A stretch of DNA of 64,000 bases from Perognathus longimembris pacificus (GCF_023159225.1 NC_063167.1:71301798-71365797); one strand, 5' to 3'. Positions 1 through 10,639 are shown, numbered from the stretch's first letter. Translations and numbers: made by a program. Notes: generated from the letters alone by a model not told the origin.

Positions 1-254
1 ATGCCTCTGGCCCTGACTTTCACTGGTTGTTTTTAGGGTAAGTTCTTGCTTCCTGCCTGGATGTAGTCCTGAGCTTTCGTTCCATCGTTGCCTAGCCACA
101 GGCTGCCCCACTGTGTTCATGGGGATGGACTAATGCAGTTTTTTTGTTTTTTGTTTTTCTCCTGGGTAGATTTGGAACCTTGATTCTCCCAATCTAGCCT
201 TCCCCATTGTTTGGGATGAGAGGCCCACAACATTGTGCCCAGCTACAGCTCGAG

Positions 255-352
255 ATCTCATGAGCTTTTCTGCTCAAGTTGGGCCTTGAATCATGATCCT
301 CTTATTCTGTCTCCTGTGGAGAGTGTGCAAATGTGAGCCACCTGTGCCTGGC
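255..352 (-). repeat. B1-like SINE remnant
   Basis: Only the left (B1-like) half is recognisable, reversed: a degraded 'ttgaatcatgatcctc' core and the terminal 'gtgagccacctg' box. The Geo half is missing or too diverged to see. Confidence 0.4.
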
Positions 353-359
353 TATGCCC

Positions 360-894
360 TGAGCCCTGAGAATCCACCCCTTCAACATGAACAGTGCATG
401 AAGCGTTGCTAAAGCTGTCTGCTCGAAACAAAGCCAGGAGCAAATGGAATTGTCTGCGTGAGCACATTGCCGAGGGTGTTAGCCTGACCCAGGAAGCCTC
501 AGATCGGTGCCCATACACCCTGAGCACAGTCCCAGGGGCCAGCGCAGCTCGGGTCCTGGACCTGAGCACAAATATCTGGCCACCCAGCTCACCCCTCAGC
601 AGCCTCTGGGCGTGGGTAAACGTGTGTCACACCAGCCCCTCTCCAGGCCAAAAGGTATTGAATTGTTGGCAGCAGATCTGTCTCCTCTTCGGGAGAGGAT
701 TTCCCTAGACAGGCCTGCGGATTCTCCGGAGCGCCCCTAGCTCTGTGCATCCTGTCAGGGGGGCGCTGAGTGGGGCTCCTCATCGAGTTCCAAGTCCTGG
801 TCCTACACAGAGTGGATGACTGTGCCCAGATAAAGAAACCAACCCATGACAGCTGCTGACATTGGGGTGCTGGACCCTGAAGCAGCTCAGGATT
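360..894. other. Unique sequence, nothing recognised
   Basis: No repeat family, splice-bounded exon or RNA gene is apparent. Short overlapping open frames exist on both strands, but none resembles a known protein. Confidence 0.5.
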
Positions 895-1004
895 TGTGTG
901 TACGTGCACGTGTGTGCATGTGCGTATGTGAACATGTGAGTATGTATATGAGTGCATTGTGTGCATGTACGCATGTATATGTGAGTGTGTGTGCATGCAT
1001 GCAT
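895..1004. repeat. TG-rich alternating purine/pyrimidine tract
   Basis: Imperfect TG/CATG repeats ('gtgtgcatgtgcg'-type) end at the 3' tail of the minus-strand SINE that follows. They are probably an expanded and decayed SINE tail. Confidence 0.7.
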
Positions 1005-1231
1005 GTGCTAATACTTGGGCTTGAACTCAGGGCTTTGCACTCTCATGACTTTTCTCCCTCAAAGCTGGTGTTCTACCACTTGAGCCATAGCTCCATTTCC
1101 AGCTCTTTGCTGTTTAACTGGGGATGATAGTCTCATGGACTTTCCTGCCCAGGCTGGCTTTGAACTGCGATCCTCAGATTTCAGCCTCCTGAGTAGCTAG
1201 GATGATAGATGAGAGCCACTGGCGCCAAGCT
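1005..1231 (-). repeat. B1-Geo composite SINE
   Basis: Full-length reversed copy: Geo tail ('cttgaactcaggg'), the 'ccacttgagccatagctcc' box, then the B1-like half ('gatcctcagatttcagcc', 'gagagccactggcgcc'). Moderately diverged. Confidence 0.85.
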
Positions 1232-1236
1232 TTGCT

Positions 1237-1953
1237 GGAGTCTACCTCGCTCTTCGATGTGCTGTGTGTCCCTTTCCTGTGGGCTGCATGTGGAAGACAC
1301 TGGAAGCAAGCGCCAGCCAGCCCCCAGGGAAGCCTTTGGAGAGCCAAGAAGGCCAAGGCCATTGACTAAATTCATTAGTTTAAAAACAGCAATTAGACCA
1401 ACTAACGTAAAATAGGGGACCCATTGCTTGGTCTTGAAGTTTTAAATTAGAATTGAAATGGAAACAGTTCCTCCATTCTGCCCAGCAGGGCCCCTGCTGC
1501 TGCTGGCTGGAGGGGCAGGGAAGCGTCTAGAGAAGGCCAGAAATCCCTCACCTGTGCCTCTGAACAGTGAAACTGAGAAGGGATGGGACTGAGAAAACTT
1601 CATGTTAGCAAAACCCCAAGCAGTTCCAAGAGTCAAACACCTGTAGCTTTTCATGCACTAAATATAGTGCGAGTTGGCTCATCTTATCCTTAAGCAAATA
1701 CCAGCGAGGCAAGGACTTTTGAACAGAATCTTTACATTGGCTCCTGAAAGCCCAGGTTGGGAGCCAGGGCAAATGGCTGGTTGGCAGCCTGGGGCTGCCC
1801 CTCTTTGCCCCCTGCTCCTTGCCCTCAGGCAGCGGTGCCTTGGGAGGTTCTCGCCTGCTTGGGTCAGCTCCAGACACCTGTTGACTCTGAGCCTTTTGTC
1901 CCCTCTCATCCCCTCCCCAGTTCCTGGGGCTTTCACAGGCTCTGCATGTGGAT
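1237..1953. other. Unique sequence, nothing recognised
   Basis: There is no repeat or gene I can support. Open frames on both strands are short and overlap one another. Confidence 0.5.
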
Positions 1954-1965
1954 AGAAACATCCCC

Positions 1966-2171
1966 ATCGGGGCTGGGGATATGGCCTAGTGGCAAGAGTG
2001 CCTGCCTCATATACATGAGGCCCTGGGTTTGATTCCCCAGCACCACATATACAGAAAACAGCCAGAAGTGGTGCTGTGGCTCAAGTGGCAGAGTGCTAGC
2101 CTTGAGCAAAAAGAAGCCAGGGACAGTGCTCAGGCCCTGAGTCCAAACCCCAGGACTGGCCAAAAAAAAAG
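1966..2171 (+). mobile_element. IDL-Geo SINE, full length
   Basis: The ID-like monomer (A box 'tggcctagtggcaagagtg', B box 'ggtttgattccc') is followed by the Geo monomer and an A9 tail. The 12-bp repeat 'agaaacatcccc' at 1954-1965 and 2172-2183 is its target-site duplication. A non-autonomous retroposon of this type depends on LINE-1 enzymes. Confidence 0.93.
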
Positions 2172-2183
2172 AGAAACATCCCC

Positions 2184-2922
2184 CTCTCTCCCCAGCTCCC
2201 GCGTGTGCTTTTCAACAGGCTTATTTTCTGTTATTACAGAAAGGAAAATGATTCTTTTTGCCATTTGAATTCTGGATATTTCTGAAACAGGCATTGCCTC
2301 CATTTTCAGGAAGTGCTGAGCCAGAGGCTCAGGGCTGTGTGGAGCAGGCTGAGCACGCCTGCTCTGAATGCCAGCTGGGACAGGAACTGCCCCAGAGAGG
2401 TAGCAGGGCAGTGGGGCAGTGAGGGGGGCAGGGATTCATAGCCTAGGGGTCAGAACCAGCACCCCTCTGCTTTCCCTAGTTAGCTCCTGGTCGCTCCAAG
2501 TTCAGCTCTGCTCCTCCATCCATTGAGACACCAAGAAACATAGTCCCTTCTACAGGACGCCGAGCCTAGAGCTGGCAAGGCACCAGCATGGGGTACTCCA
2601 TCATCTGACACCCTCGGCCCAGCCAGAAGCATCCCGTGCTCTGAGGGAGTTACAGACCCCAGTGGTATGTAAAGCACTCAAGTGCAAACCCCATGGACTC
2701 CACTGGAAGTCAATAGTCACCCTAACTATGGTTTATTGAGATTTTTCAAAGGCCAGGTAAGGCCACCACCTGAGCAGCGGCTCATGGTGACACAGCTCTG
2801 CCCTGTCAGGGTGATCATTTCCCTCCTTGTTCTAACACCAATGCTACTGGGGACTGAACCTCAAGCACCAGAGGTGCGCACCCATCCCTGTAACCCCCAC
2901 CTTGGTGTGTGTGCATGCACAT
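2184..2922. other. Unique sequence, nothing recognised
   Basis: Apparently single-copy sequence between two SINEs. No coding or RNA signature recognised. Confidence 0.45.
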
Positions 2923-2948
2923 GTGTGTGTGTGTGTGTGTGTGTGTAC
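2923..2948. repeat. (TG)n microsatellite
   Basis: About 12 near-perfect TG units directly abut the 3' tail of the minus-strand SINE to the right. Confidence 0.9.
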
Positions 2949-3161
2949 ATGTGCACCAGTGACAAAACTGGAGCTTGAACTCAGGGCCTTGCGCCCTTGT
3001 TTGGCTTTTTCCACTCAAGATTGGTACTCTACTTCTAGCTCTTTGGAGGTTCATTGGAGCTGAGTCTCAGGGACTTTTTCTGTCTAGGCTGGCTTCAAAC
3101 TGGGATCCTCAGATCTCAGCCTCCTGAGTAGCCAGGGTTTCAGATGTAACTGGTGCCTGGG
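2949..3161 (-). repeat. B1-Geo composite SINE
   Basis: Reversed copy with 'gcttgaactcagggcc', a shortened 'cactcaagattggtactct' segment and the B1-like 'gatcctcagatctcagcc' core, ending near 'ggtgcctgg'. A part of the central 'ccacttgagcc' box is deleted. Confidence 0.82.
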
Positions 3162-3164
3162 TGT

Positions 3165-3225
3165 ATCTCAGCTCTGAGAGGTTGAGCAACACGCCACAGC
3201 CCGTACAGCTTCTGAGACTGACTTG
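3165..3225 (-). repeat. MIR-like ancient SINE fragment
   Basis: 'ctctgagaggttgagcaac' followed by 'acagcttctgagactg' matches the reversed MIR core in outline. It is short and diverged. Confidence 0.4.
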
Positions 3226-3677
3226 GCCACCTGTGGAGGCGTGATTGTATGGCTCGGGCCCAGAGGCCAGCTTGGGGGCTGTGGGCAGCGGCCAGGGGCT
3301 TGTGGCTTGTCCTGGCCAGCTGCCGAGTTGCCTGTTGGAAACAGACCCTAGACACCCATTGCTTCCCTCCTAAGGTGCTGCCAACTCCTCAAATTCTCCA
3401 GAACTTCAGGCCCATACCCCTGAGCCAGTAGCAAGGGGCAAGGCAGAGAATGACAGACACTGCTCGAAAGACAAGCGAGGACTCTGGTCACATGGGAGCT
3501 GTGCTGGGCTTTCCCCAGCCAGCTCCCTCTATGGGGAGTCGGACTCCACACCCTGCAGAGGCCCAGAACCCTCCGGCTCCCTGTGCTTTTGTGCTGTGTG
3601 ACCTGCCAGCTTTGCTGACATGTGCACATTTCCAATAATGGTGATGACAAAGAGGCCTTTGCATGGCAAGGGTGGGG

Positions 3678-3679
<2 letters not shown>
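3226..3679. other. Unique sequence, nothing recognised
   Basis: No repeat or gene is recognised between the MIR-like fragment and the CT microsatellite. Confidence 0.45.
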
Positions 3680-3729
<50 letters not shown>

Positions 3730-3738
3730 TCTCTCTCC
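3680..3738. repeat. (CT)n microsatellite
   Basis: About 28 CT units with a few interruptions at the right end. Unlike most microsatellites here, it has no recognisable SINE beside it. Confidence 0.95.
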
Positions 3739-4014
3739 TCAAAGCTGCTGTTTCAGGTATTTCTCTACAGCCTGAGCCCCAGAGTCCACTGCTCCCCTAG
3801 CATCTCCCACCAAGGGGCAGCAGTGGTGCAGAGGAAGGTCGGCGCCCCTGTCTGTGGCGAGGCCGGGTTGGGGGGGGGGCGTTCCCGTGCAGTCACATGG
3901 GGTTAGTGACTTTCTAGTGACACCATCAGAGGTACCAATGTGATAAGTCACTTACTGGGGACATTGTGATGATGTTTCCAGATCCAGATCAGCAATGCTT
4001 TTCTACTCAGGGTC

Positions 4015-4146
4015 AAATGAGTGATATTTTAGGCTGTGCAGGCCACAAGGCCAGGCCACTCCCCCGCCCACCTGGTCATTTCAAGAAAGCAGTCAGGGGC
4101 AATATGCAAATTAGCGGACACAGCTGCTTCCAGTAAGACATTATCT
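4015..4146 (+). repeat. Ancient dispersed repeat (probably DNA-transposon type)
   Basis: 'gatattttaggctgtgcagg' and 'gaaagcag...caatatgcaaat...cacagctg' follow, in order, a widespread old mammalian repeat that I recognise but cannot name with certainty. A second copy lies at 61352-61482. Confidence 0.5.
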
Positions 4147-4224
4147 GTGAGCATCAGAGGTGTCACAAACTATTCTTTTCAGTCAACCATGTAAACATTT
4201 AAATTCCATTATTTTTGTCTGTGA

Positions 4225-4457
4225 ATGTGCCATATGGTGACTTGAATCGAGGGCCTCATGCTCTGGGATCTTGGTGTTTTTGCTGAAGGCTGGCACTCTG
4301 CCACTTGAGCAAAACCTCTATTTCTGGCCTTTTGCTGGCTACTTGATGGTAATAATCTTACAGATTTGCCTGCCCTGATCTGGCTTTGAGCTCTGATCCT
4401 CAGATCTCAACCTCCCGAGTAACAAGGATTATAGGTGTGAGCCACCAGCACTGGGCT
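4225..4457 (-). repeat. B1-Geo composite SINE
   Basis: Reversed full-length copy. The Geo part ('cttgaatcgagggcc', 'ccacttgagcaaaacc') and B1-like part ('gatcctcagatctcaacc', 'gtgagccaccagcac') are both clear. Confidence 0.85.
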
Positions 4458-4900
4458 AAATTCTTTTCTTATTCACAAATGGATGAGTTGGCTTTTTTGG
4501 CTGTAGTTATCCAATCCCTGCTTAGATGTCTGACTGCTACGTGACAACAATTCTGCTTTTGCCCATTTCCCCTCTGTCCCTTTCAAAGTGGGGAAGGGCA
4601 CCCTTCATCCTTGAGTCAAATGTGTCCTTCCAGCCACCAACCCTAGTGTTGCATACATGTTCCCCCCCCACCCAAGTTTAAGGCAAGCTGGTGTCATGGT
4701 GTCCCAAGGACTGGCCTCCCACCATAAGCTTCCCCCAAGGAAGGCCTGAGGCAGTTGAAGTAGAATTAGCTGGGCCCAGGTTGGTGCCTCCAGGGGTCAG
4801 CTGACCTGGATCCCAGGGGCTCAGCCTTTGAAGCAGCTGTGTAGGTTATCAGAGGGCTGGGGAAGGGTCGGCCAGACAGAGGATACCCAAGAGGGACGAG
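4458..4900. other. Unique sequence, nothing recognised
   Basis: No gene or repeat seen, apart from a C8 run near 4664. Confidence 0.4.
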
Positions 4901-5130
4901 AGCCAGGTGTGGGTCTCACAGCTATAATCCCTGCTACCTGGAAGGCTAAGGTCAGAGGATTGTTTCTCAAAGCTGGCCTGGGCAGGAAAGTCCATGAGAC
5001 TCTTACCTCTAATTTACTGGTCCAAAGATGGAAGTGGAGACATGACTCAGTGGTAGAGAGCCTTGAGAAAAAAAGCTAAGGGACCTGAGTACTCAGCCTA
5101 GGCCCAGATCAACACCAAAAAAACAAACAA
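4901..5130 (+). repeat. B1-Geo composite SINE
   Basis: Diverged direct copy: 'ctggaaggctaaggtcagag', then 'ggcaggaaagtccatgagac' and a decayed Geo half. It ends in an A/AAC-rich tail that runs to about 5185. Confidence 0.75.
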
Positions 5131-5185
5131 ACAAAAAAACAACCAAAAAAACAAACTCCAATCCACTGACCAAACAAACAAACAA

Positions 5186-5232
5186 AAATGCTCAGGGACA
5201 GTGCCCAGGCTCTGAGTTCAAGCCCCAGTACT

Positions 5233-5234
<2 letters not shown>
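5186..5234 (+). repeat. Geo-module 3' fragment
   Basis: 'gctcagggacagtgcccagg' then 'ttcaagccccagtactagc' is the 3' end of a Geo monomer alone. A (CA)n array follows it directly. Confidence 0.7.

Positions 5235-5274
<40 letters not shown>
5235..5274. repeat. (CA)n microsatellite
   Basis: Twenty uninterrupted CA units grow from the Geo-fragment tail on the left. Confidence 0.97.
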
Positions 5275-5277
<3 letters not shown>

Positions 5278-5338
5278 CCTGCTTTATTTTCAGTAAAACT
5301 ATTTAGAGATGAGCCTGACAAGTCCTAAGTAGAATCTC

Positions 5339-5340
<2 letters not shown>

Positions 5341-5391
<51 letters not shown>
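5341..5391. repeat. (TG)n microsatellite
   Basis: Twenty-five uninterrupted TG units lie 66 bases from the CA array and are complementary to it. Confidence 0.97.
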
Positions 5392-5394
<3 letters not shown>

Positions 5395-5589
5395 CAGGAC
5401 ATGATGGAGAGCCATAGTAAAAAATAAATGAATAAATAAAAAGAAGAGAAAATCACTACCACTAAATATGCCTCCAGCCATGAAGTTGGATGTGTGAAAG
5501 CTGCTGGGCTTCTCTAATAGCAGGGGAAGGGGAGACGGGGCCACAGCTACCCGTGGGGCTCTTCCCAGCTCCTCCACTCTCAGCTAGGA

Positions 5590-5742
5590 GCAGGTGGTAC
5601 AGTGAGAAGTAATGATCCTGGCGAACGGACTTTGCCCGGCCTTTTCCCAACTCTGTGACCTTTGGCAAGCGACTTCTGTTTTCTCAGCTGTGAAAACGGG
5701 CTGCTTTCTGCTGGGGCTACAGGTGAGGCAGGGAGCAAAGAC
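5590..5742 (+). repeat. MIR ancient SINE
   Basis: The conserved MIR core is readable: 'ctgtgacctttggcaagcga' then 'ttttctcagctgtgaaaacg'. Divergence is high, as expected for a pre-eutherian element. Confidence 0.75.
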
Positions 5743-5744
5743 CC

Positions 5745-6290
5745 AACCTCACATTAGCTGATGGATAGATAATAAAGGGTGTGTGGGGGGGGGTGTGCAT
5801 ATGTGTGTGCACACACATGACTGTGTAAGAATAAGGTGATCCTTTACAACACCAGCCATCTTCCTTTTGGTCCTTAGGAGAGACCTACAACTACCTGAGT
5901 TGTAGCTAAGCATCCCTCCTCTTCCTTCCCCTAGGCACTGACTCCCTGGGTGGGGGCCAGGGCTGGGGATGGTTAGGACCTGAAAGCTCTTACCTGCCCT
6001 GGACAGTGGGCGCCCACTGCAGCCATGAGAACTCAGAGGAGGACAGCCGGGACCCTGAGCAGCTTGGAAAAAGAACTCAAACAGGGGAGGAGAAAGCAAC
6101 CAGAAATATCACAACAACCAACTCGATGTCTACACTTCAGATTTGTTTGCATTTTTGAAAGATTATCCACATGGGTTCAATAAGGGGCAGAGTTGCCTGT
6201 CATTTCCTTAGACTATTAGACTAGGGGTTGGGAAGACTTGTTTTATGTGGGGGTTTTACTTTTCAGTTAGATGCTATTTTTAGTTTAGTT
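5745..6290. other. Mostly unique sequence
   Basis: Holds only a short G-run plus TG stretch at about 5778-5816. No gene or other repeat recognised. Confidence 0.4.
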
Positions 6291-6724
6291 TTTTTTTTTG
6301 TACTGTACCAGATCTTGAACTCAGGGCCTCATACTCTCCCTTGGCTTTTTCTACTCAAGACTGACACTCTACCAATTTTTTTTTTTTTTGGCCAGTCCTG
6401 GGCCTTGGACTCAGGGCCTGAGCACTGTCCCTGGCTTCTTTTTGCTCAAGGCTAGCACTCTATATCTTGAGCCACAGCACCACTTTTGCTGTTTTCTATA
6501 TATATGGTGCTGGGGAATCGAACCCAGGGCTTCATGTATACGAGGCGAGCACTCTACCACTAGGCCGTATCCTCAGCTGCACGCTACCAATTTAATCGTA
6601 CCTTCACTTCTGGCTTTTGGTTGGTTAATCAGAGGGAAGAGTTTCTTGGATTTGTCTTCCAGGACTGGCTTTGAACCATGATCCTCAGATCTCAGCCTCC
6701 TGAGGAGACATGGGTGCCCGGCTA
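6291..6724 (-). repeat. B1-Geo SINE split by an IDL-Geo insertion
   Basis: The Geo half lies at about 6298-6378 ('cttgaactcagggcc'). The central box and B1-like half continue at about 6594-6724 ('gatcctcagatctcagcc'). The two parts join cleanly once the insert at 6379-6583 is removed. Confidence 0.85.
6379..6583 (-). mobile_element. IDL-Geo SINE nested in B1-Geo
   Basis: Reversed full-length copy starting with its poly-T tail and ending 'taggccgtatcctcagc'. The 10-bp TSD 'ctaccaattt' is at 6369-6378 and 6584-6593. Confidence 0.92.
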
Positions 6725-6902
6725 GTAGGTTGCGTTTTTCTTCCAGGTATTGTTTCTGAATGGCAATACAATAACGGGAATTTATGGTTGGTAGAACAGA
6801 ACTTGAGTCCCGGGGTGATGTCTGCTGTGGGGGAAGGGGTGACAGGAGAACCGCAGTGTAGCAGGTTGGCCAGGAAGAGCACACTCAGCCGGAGGACAGC
6901 AC

Positions 6903-7135
6903 GACCCTCAGCGCGTCCCTGTCATCCTGGCCACTCAGGAGGCTGAGATCTGAGCATCACAGTTCAAAGCCAGCCCAGACAGAAAAGCCCATAGAACGCT
7001 CATGTCTAATTACCCAACAAAAACTCAGTCAGAAGTGCAGCTGAGGCTCAAATGGTAGAGTGTCAGCCTTAAGTAAAAAAAAAGCCCAGCCAGAGGGTGT
7101 AGGACTTAAATCCAAGCCCCCGTACCCACTCCCCA
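6903..7135 (+). repeat. B1-Geo composite SINE
   Basis: Direct copy with 'caggaggctgagatctgagc', 'ttcaaagccagcccagac', a Geo half with 'ctcaaatggtagagtg' and an A9 run inside the Geo part. Confidence 0.83.
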
Positions 7136-7136
7136 C

Positions 7137-7570
7137 AAACATTTCATGTTTCTCATTCAATCTCTTGACAAGCTGGGAGGAGCTGGTTGGAAGGAAAGAG
7201 CAGCTAAATAGATGACACGGTGGTTCCTTATCTCTTATCTGGTATGGCCTCCTGGTGCTGGTCTGCCGGGTTATCCTGTAGTCACGGGTGGGAGAGGCTG
7301 GCCAGCTTGCTTCTGTCACACCCAGAGAGGGGCCCTTTGCACACTTCAACAAGTTTACTTTCCTGATTGTAGATTTCTTCTCGTGTGTGTACTCTCCTGC
7401 CTTTGTAAGGTAATACCTTAGGTGCGTGTTATTGGGGAATCCCTCATGTGCACCACTGGCTGAGTGCTCAGGGCTTTTCATGCGTGGATGCACACTTGCA
7501 GCTATTCCACCACGGGCATACGTGTGCTTCTCCACGCATGCACTCACACATCATGAGGGTTTGTCCACTC
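7137..7570. other. Unique sequence, nothing recognised
   Basis: No repeat. A 172-codon minus-strand open frame crosses it and runs into the neighbouring SINE, whose translation supplies its C-terminus, so I do not treat it as a gene. Confidence 0.45.
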
Positions 7571-7747
7571 TGGGCACCCGTGGTTCCCGCTGGTAATCCT
7601 AGCCACTCAGGAGGCTGAGATCTGAGGACCATGGTTTCAAGTCAGTCTGGGCAGGAAAGTCTAGGAGACTCCTGCCTCTAATTAGCCATAAAAAGCTGGA
7701 AGTGGTGCTGTGGCTAGTGGTAGAGTGCCAGTCTTGAACAAAGATAC
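7571..7747 (+). repeat. B1-Geo SINE, 3'-truncated
   Basis: A clear B1-like half ('caggaggctgagatctgagg') and the start of Geo ('gctggaagtggtgctgtggc'). The copy stops after 'cagtcttgaacaaag'. Confidence 0.82.
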
Positions 7748-7811
7748 TCCTCTCCATTGGAGCTCATGGAGAAATAAGTCCTCCAGGGATTGTTAGAAAA
7801 GAAAGGTTGGA

Positions 7812-8008
7812 GGCCAGTTATGGTCATGCATGCCTTTAATCCCAGCAGTTAGGAGGCTGAGAGCAGGAGGATTTTGAGTTTGAGGCCATGCTGGCATGTA
7901 TAGGAAGACTCCACCTCAAAACCAAACAACAGGGTTTGAGGCATGGCTCAAGTGGTAGAGCACTTGCCCAGCTCTGGGCTCAATCCCCAGCACTACTAAA
8001 ACAAAACG
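7812..8008 (+). repeat. B1-dID-like SINE
   Basis: A B1 left half ('taatcccagcagttaggagg') is joined to an ID-like right half ('ggctcaagtggtagagcac', 'tcaatccccagcact'). An imperfect flanking repeat is seen at 7801-7811 and 8009-8019 (9 of 11 match). This is a different fusion from B1-Geo and is known in several rodent lineages. Confidence 0.7.
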
Positions 8009-8019
8009 GAAAGGCCAGA

Positions 8020-8489
8020 ATTAGGGGAGACTGAGGAGGAGGTATGGAGGAACTGGGAGCACTGATGGTTAGGGTAGGGGGTGGAGGACAAGGGGGGCCT
8101 GGGGAGTGGACACTGAGGGGCAGCAAGGTGTCTGCTGTGGGCAGGGCTCACTGCCCCACCCAGGCTGCAGAGCCTTCCTGGCCCAAGTTAAGGGTGGGAC
8201 CTGGGTTGCCCCTCCAGAGCTATCCACAGAGGTGGGGACAGGGTGGGGAGCCCCAGTCCTCGGCTCCAAGAGCCAGCAGGGCCCCACAGGTGTTCTACAC
8301 CCTAGCCCAAATGTCCACAGGCCTGGCAACATGGCTTCAAGACCACTTTCGCATTTGTATTTGCTTCTGTGGCCACACTGGAACTGAACCCAATTCCATG
8401 GGATTGGGCCTGTGTGGCTTTCCTAAGTCCCACGAGCTTCCCATGTTTGTTTTCCCCCACATCCCAGAGCCCCTCCGGCCTCTGCCCTT
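8020..8489. other. Unique G/C-rich sequence before the minisatellite
   Basis: No repeat recognised. It forms the first part of a 358-codon open frame that continues through the minisatellite. I see no homology or exon signal that would make it a gene. Confidence 0.4.
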
Positions 8490-9054
8490 ACTGCACAGAC
8501 CAACCCCACGAACAGACCCGCCCACCACACAGAAGCACTCCACCACACAGACCCGCCCCACCACACAGACCTGCCCCACTGCATTGACCCCCCCACTGCA
8601 CAGACCGCACCACTGCATAGACCCCCTATTGCACAGACCCACCCACCGCAAAGACCCGCCCCACTGCACAGACACCCCACTGCACAGACCCGCTACACTG
8701 CACAGACCCCTCATGCACAGCCCCCTCCACTGCACAGAAATCCCACTGCACAGAACCCCCACTGCACAGACACCCGCTATACTGCACAGACCAGCCCACT
8801 GCACAGACCTGCCCCACCACACAGACTGCCCACTGACTGGACAGACCCACTCCACCGCACAGAGCCCCCCGCCACTGCACAGACCAGGCCACTGCACAGA
8901 CCTGCCCCACTGCACAGACCCTCCCCACTGCACAGACCTGCCCCACTGCACAGACCTGCCCCACTGCACAGACTGCCCACTGCACAGACCCCCCCCCTAC
9001 ACAAACCCGCCCCACCGCACAGACCCACTACACTGCACAGACTGCTATACTGCA
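8490..9054. repeat. 18-bp minisatellite, about 30 units
   Basis: The unit is 'ctgccccactgcacagac' with 13- to 18-bp variants. Copies start at 8891, 8909, 8927, 8945 and 8963 with an exact 18-base step; the next step is 16. The strong C/G strand asymmetry keeps several frames open on both strands, giving His-Cys-Thr-Asp-rich or Gly-Cys-Ser-rich nonsense peptides. Confidence 0.95.
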
Positions 9055-9364
9055 TGTGCAAGGTGGCCCAAGACGCACCCAGAACTCACAGGAGAGCTTC
9101 AGATCACAGGGATAAATTAGATTTCAGATAAATGATGAATGAATCTTATCTTTCTCTCTGCTCCATGAACCTAGAGTGCCCACGCATACATGCATGCGTG
9201 TGCACACACATACGCAGCACTCAGTTCAGAGGCCAATACAGGTGACAACCAACACCCAGGACCCACCTCCCGGCCTCTCAGGCTGGCACCCCGTGCCATA
9301 GGAGAGGGGCCATTGTTACCCTCTGGGTCTGTCTATCCCTACACACTGCATGGCCCTGGCAACG
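9055..9364. other. Unique sequence with a short CA/TGCA tract
   Basis: Alternating purine/pyrimidine bases at 9181-9216 ('catgcgtgtgcacacacata'). Nothing else recognised. Confidence 0.4.
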
Positions 9365-9561
9365 GGGTCAGCACTGGGTCTTGAACTCCAGGCTGGGCTT
9401 TATTTGCTCAAGACTGTCACTCTGCCACTTGAGCCATGCCTCCCCTTTCTGGCTTCTTGCCGGTTAACTGGAGAGAAGCCTCTCAAACTGGCTCTTGTCA
9501 TGATCCTCAGCTCTCAGCCTCCTCAGGAGCCAGGATTACAGGGGTGAGCCACCGGAGCCAG
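9365..9561 (-). repeat. B1-Geo composite SINE
   Basis: Reversed, well-diverged copy with 'gccacttgagccatgcctcc' and 'catgatcctcagctctcagc', ending 'gtgagccaccgg'. Confidence 0.8.
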
Positions 9562-10030
9562 CTGAAGCTGGCTGCCGGGGCTCCAGGTGGGGTGCATTTG
9601 CATGGACACAGGTCCCCGGGCTGAGAAAAACCGAGTTTCATCACTAAAACTTGCTGTGTGCAGGTGCAGCTTTCAAGAGAACCTGAAAACAGGGACAGAA
9701 GTGACCTTGAAGGTAGTTTCACTATGTCTGAAACAGCCCTCCCCCCGGGGACTGACGGGCAGAATTGTCAGACCCACCCCAGCACCCCAGCACCAAGAGA
9801 AAATAAGGCTGCAGTGACTCAGTGTGGGGCCCTCGCCAAGCCCAACAGACTCTGGATTCCCAAGTCCCCCACTTTCCACCCTTCTGGGGGGCGCTTGCCT
9901 GGGGGGGCTTCACTCTCAGAACCCCTGGGGTGCAGGGAGAGTAGGAAAGGATCCCAAGGTGTTGGCTGCACCCGCCTTATCTCTGCCTAACATTTAAAAA
10001 TTTGACTTCATTAATGTATTTATTACTTTA
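9562..10030. other. Unique sequence, nothing recognised
   Basis: No gene or repeat that I can support. Confidence 0.45.
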
Positions 10031-10031
10031 T

Positions 10032-10249
10032 GTGTGCCAGTTTGGGCACTTGAACTCAGGGCCTGGGTGCTGTCCCCTGACTTTTCCACTCAAGGCTGAT
10101 GCTCTACCACTGGAGCCAGCAGCTCCACTTCTGGGTTTTCTTGCTGGTTAATGGGAGGGAAGTCTCGTGGACTTGTCTGCCCAGCCTGGCTTTGAACTTC
10201 GATCCCCAAACCCTAGCCTCTTGATGGATGTGAGCTATTAGCACCTGGC
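10032..10249 (-). repeat. B1-Geo composite SINE
   Basis: Reversed copy: 'acttgaactcagggcctggg', 'cactcaaggctgatgctcta', and a decayed B1-like half ending 'tattagcacctggct'. Confidence 0.82.
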
Positions 10250-10384
10250 TCTCCATTTAAACATAAAGGAATATATAGAATGCATCAATTACCTAATAAG
10301 TGAAAGAGCTATTTGCTTTGAAAACTGATTCACTTCTCTTTGAAAAAGTGTACTTCTCAAAACTTATGTGGCCCAGTAGCTGGC

Positions 10385-10582
10385 TCCAGTGGCTCCCACC
10401 TATATTCCTGGCTAATCAGGGGGCTGAGACCTGAAGAGCACAATTCAAAGCCAGCTCAGGCAGAAAAGTCCATGAGACTTCATCTCCAAAATAACCAGCT
10501 AAAAGGAGGGCTGGAGACATGGCTCAAGTGGCAGAGCAGCAGCCAAGAAATCCCCAGGTTCAAACCCTAGTCCCAGCAGAAA
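10385..10582 (+). repeat. B1-Geo composite SINE
   Basis: Direct copy with 'gggggctgagacctgaagag', 'ggcagaaaagtccatgagac' and a Geo half shortened in the middle. Confidence 0.78.
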
Positions 10583-10639
10583 AGAATGTGTGTGTTCTGG
10601 GGAAGTCTTGTGTGCTGCTGGTTTCTCTCAGAGTTCAGG

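Noticed and set aside
1966..2050. A tRNA gene in the ID-like left monomer of the SINEs
   Set aside because: Pol III A and B boxes are present, but the fold and acceptor stem are degraded and the unit is embedded in a dimeric SINE.
8490..9054. A CRISPR-like regular repeat
   Set aside because: Repeats are contiguous, without unique spacers, in a mammalian genome; this is a minisatellite.
8044..9120. A 358-codon plus-strand open frame
   Set aside because: The last two thirds are translated minisatellite with an 18-base period, frames are open on both strands for the same reason, and the first part has no recognisable domain or exon signals.
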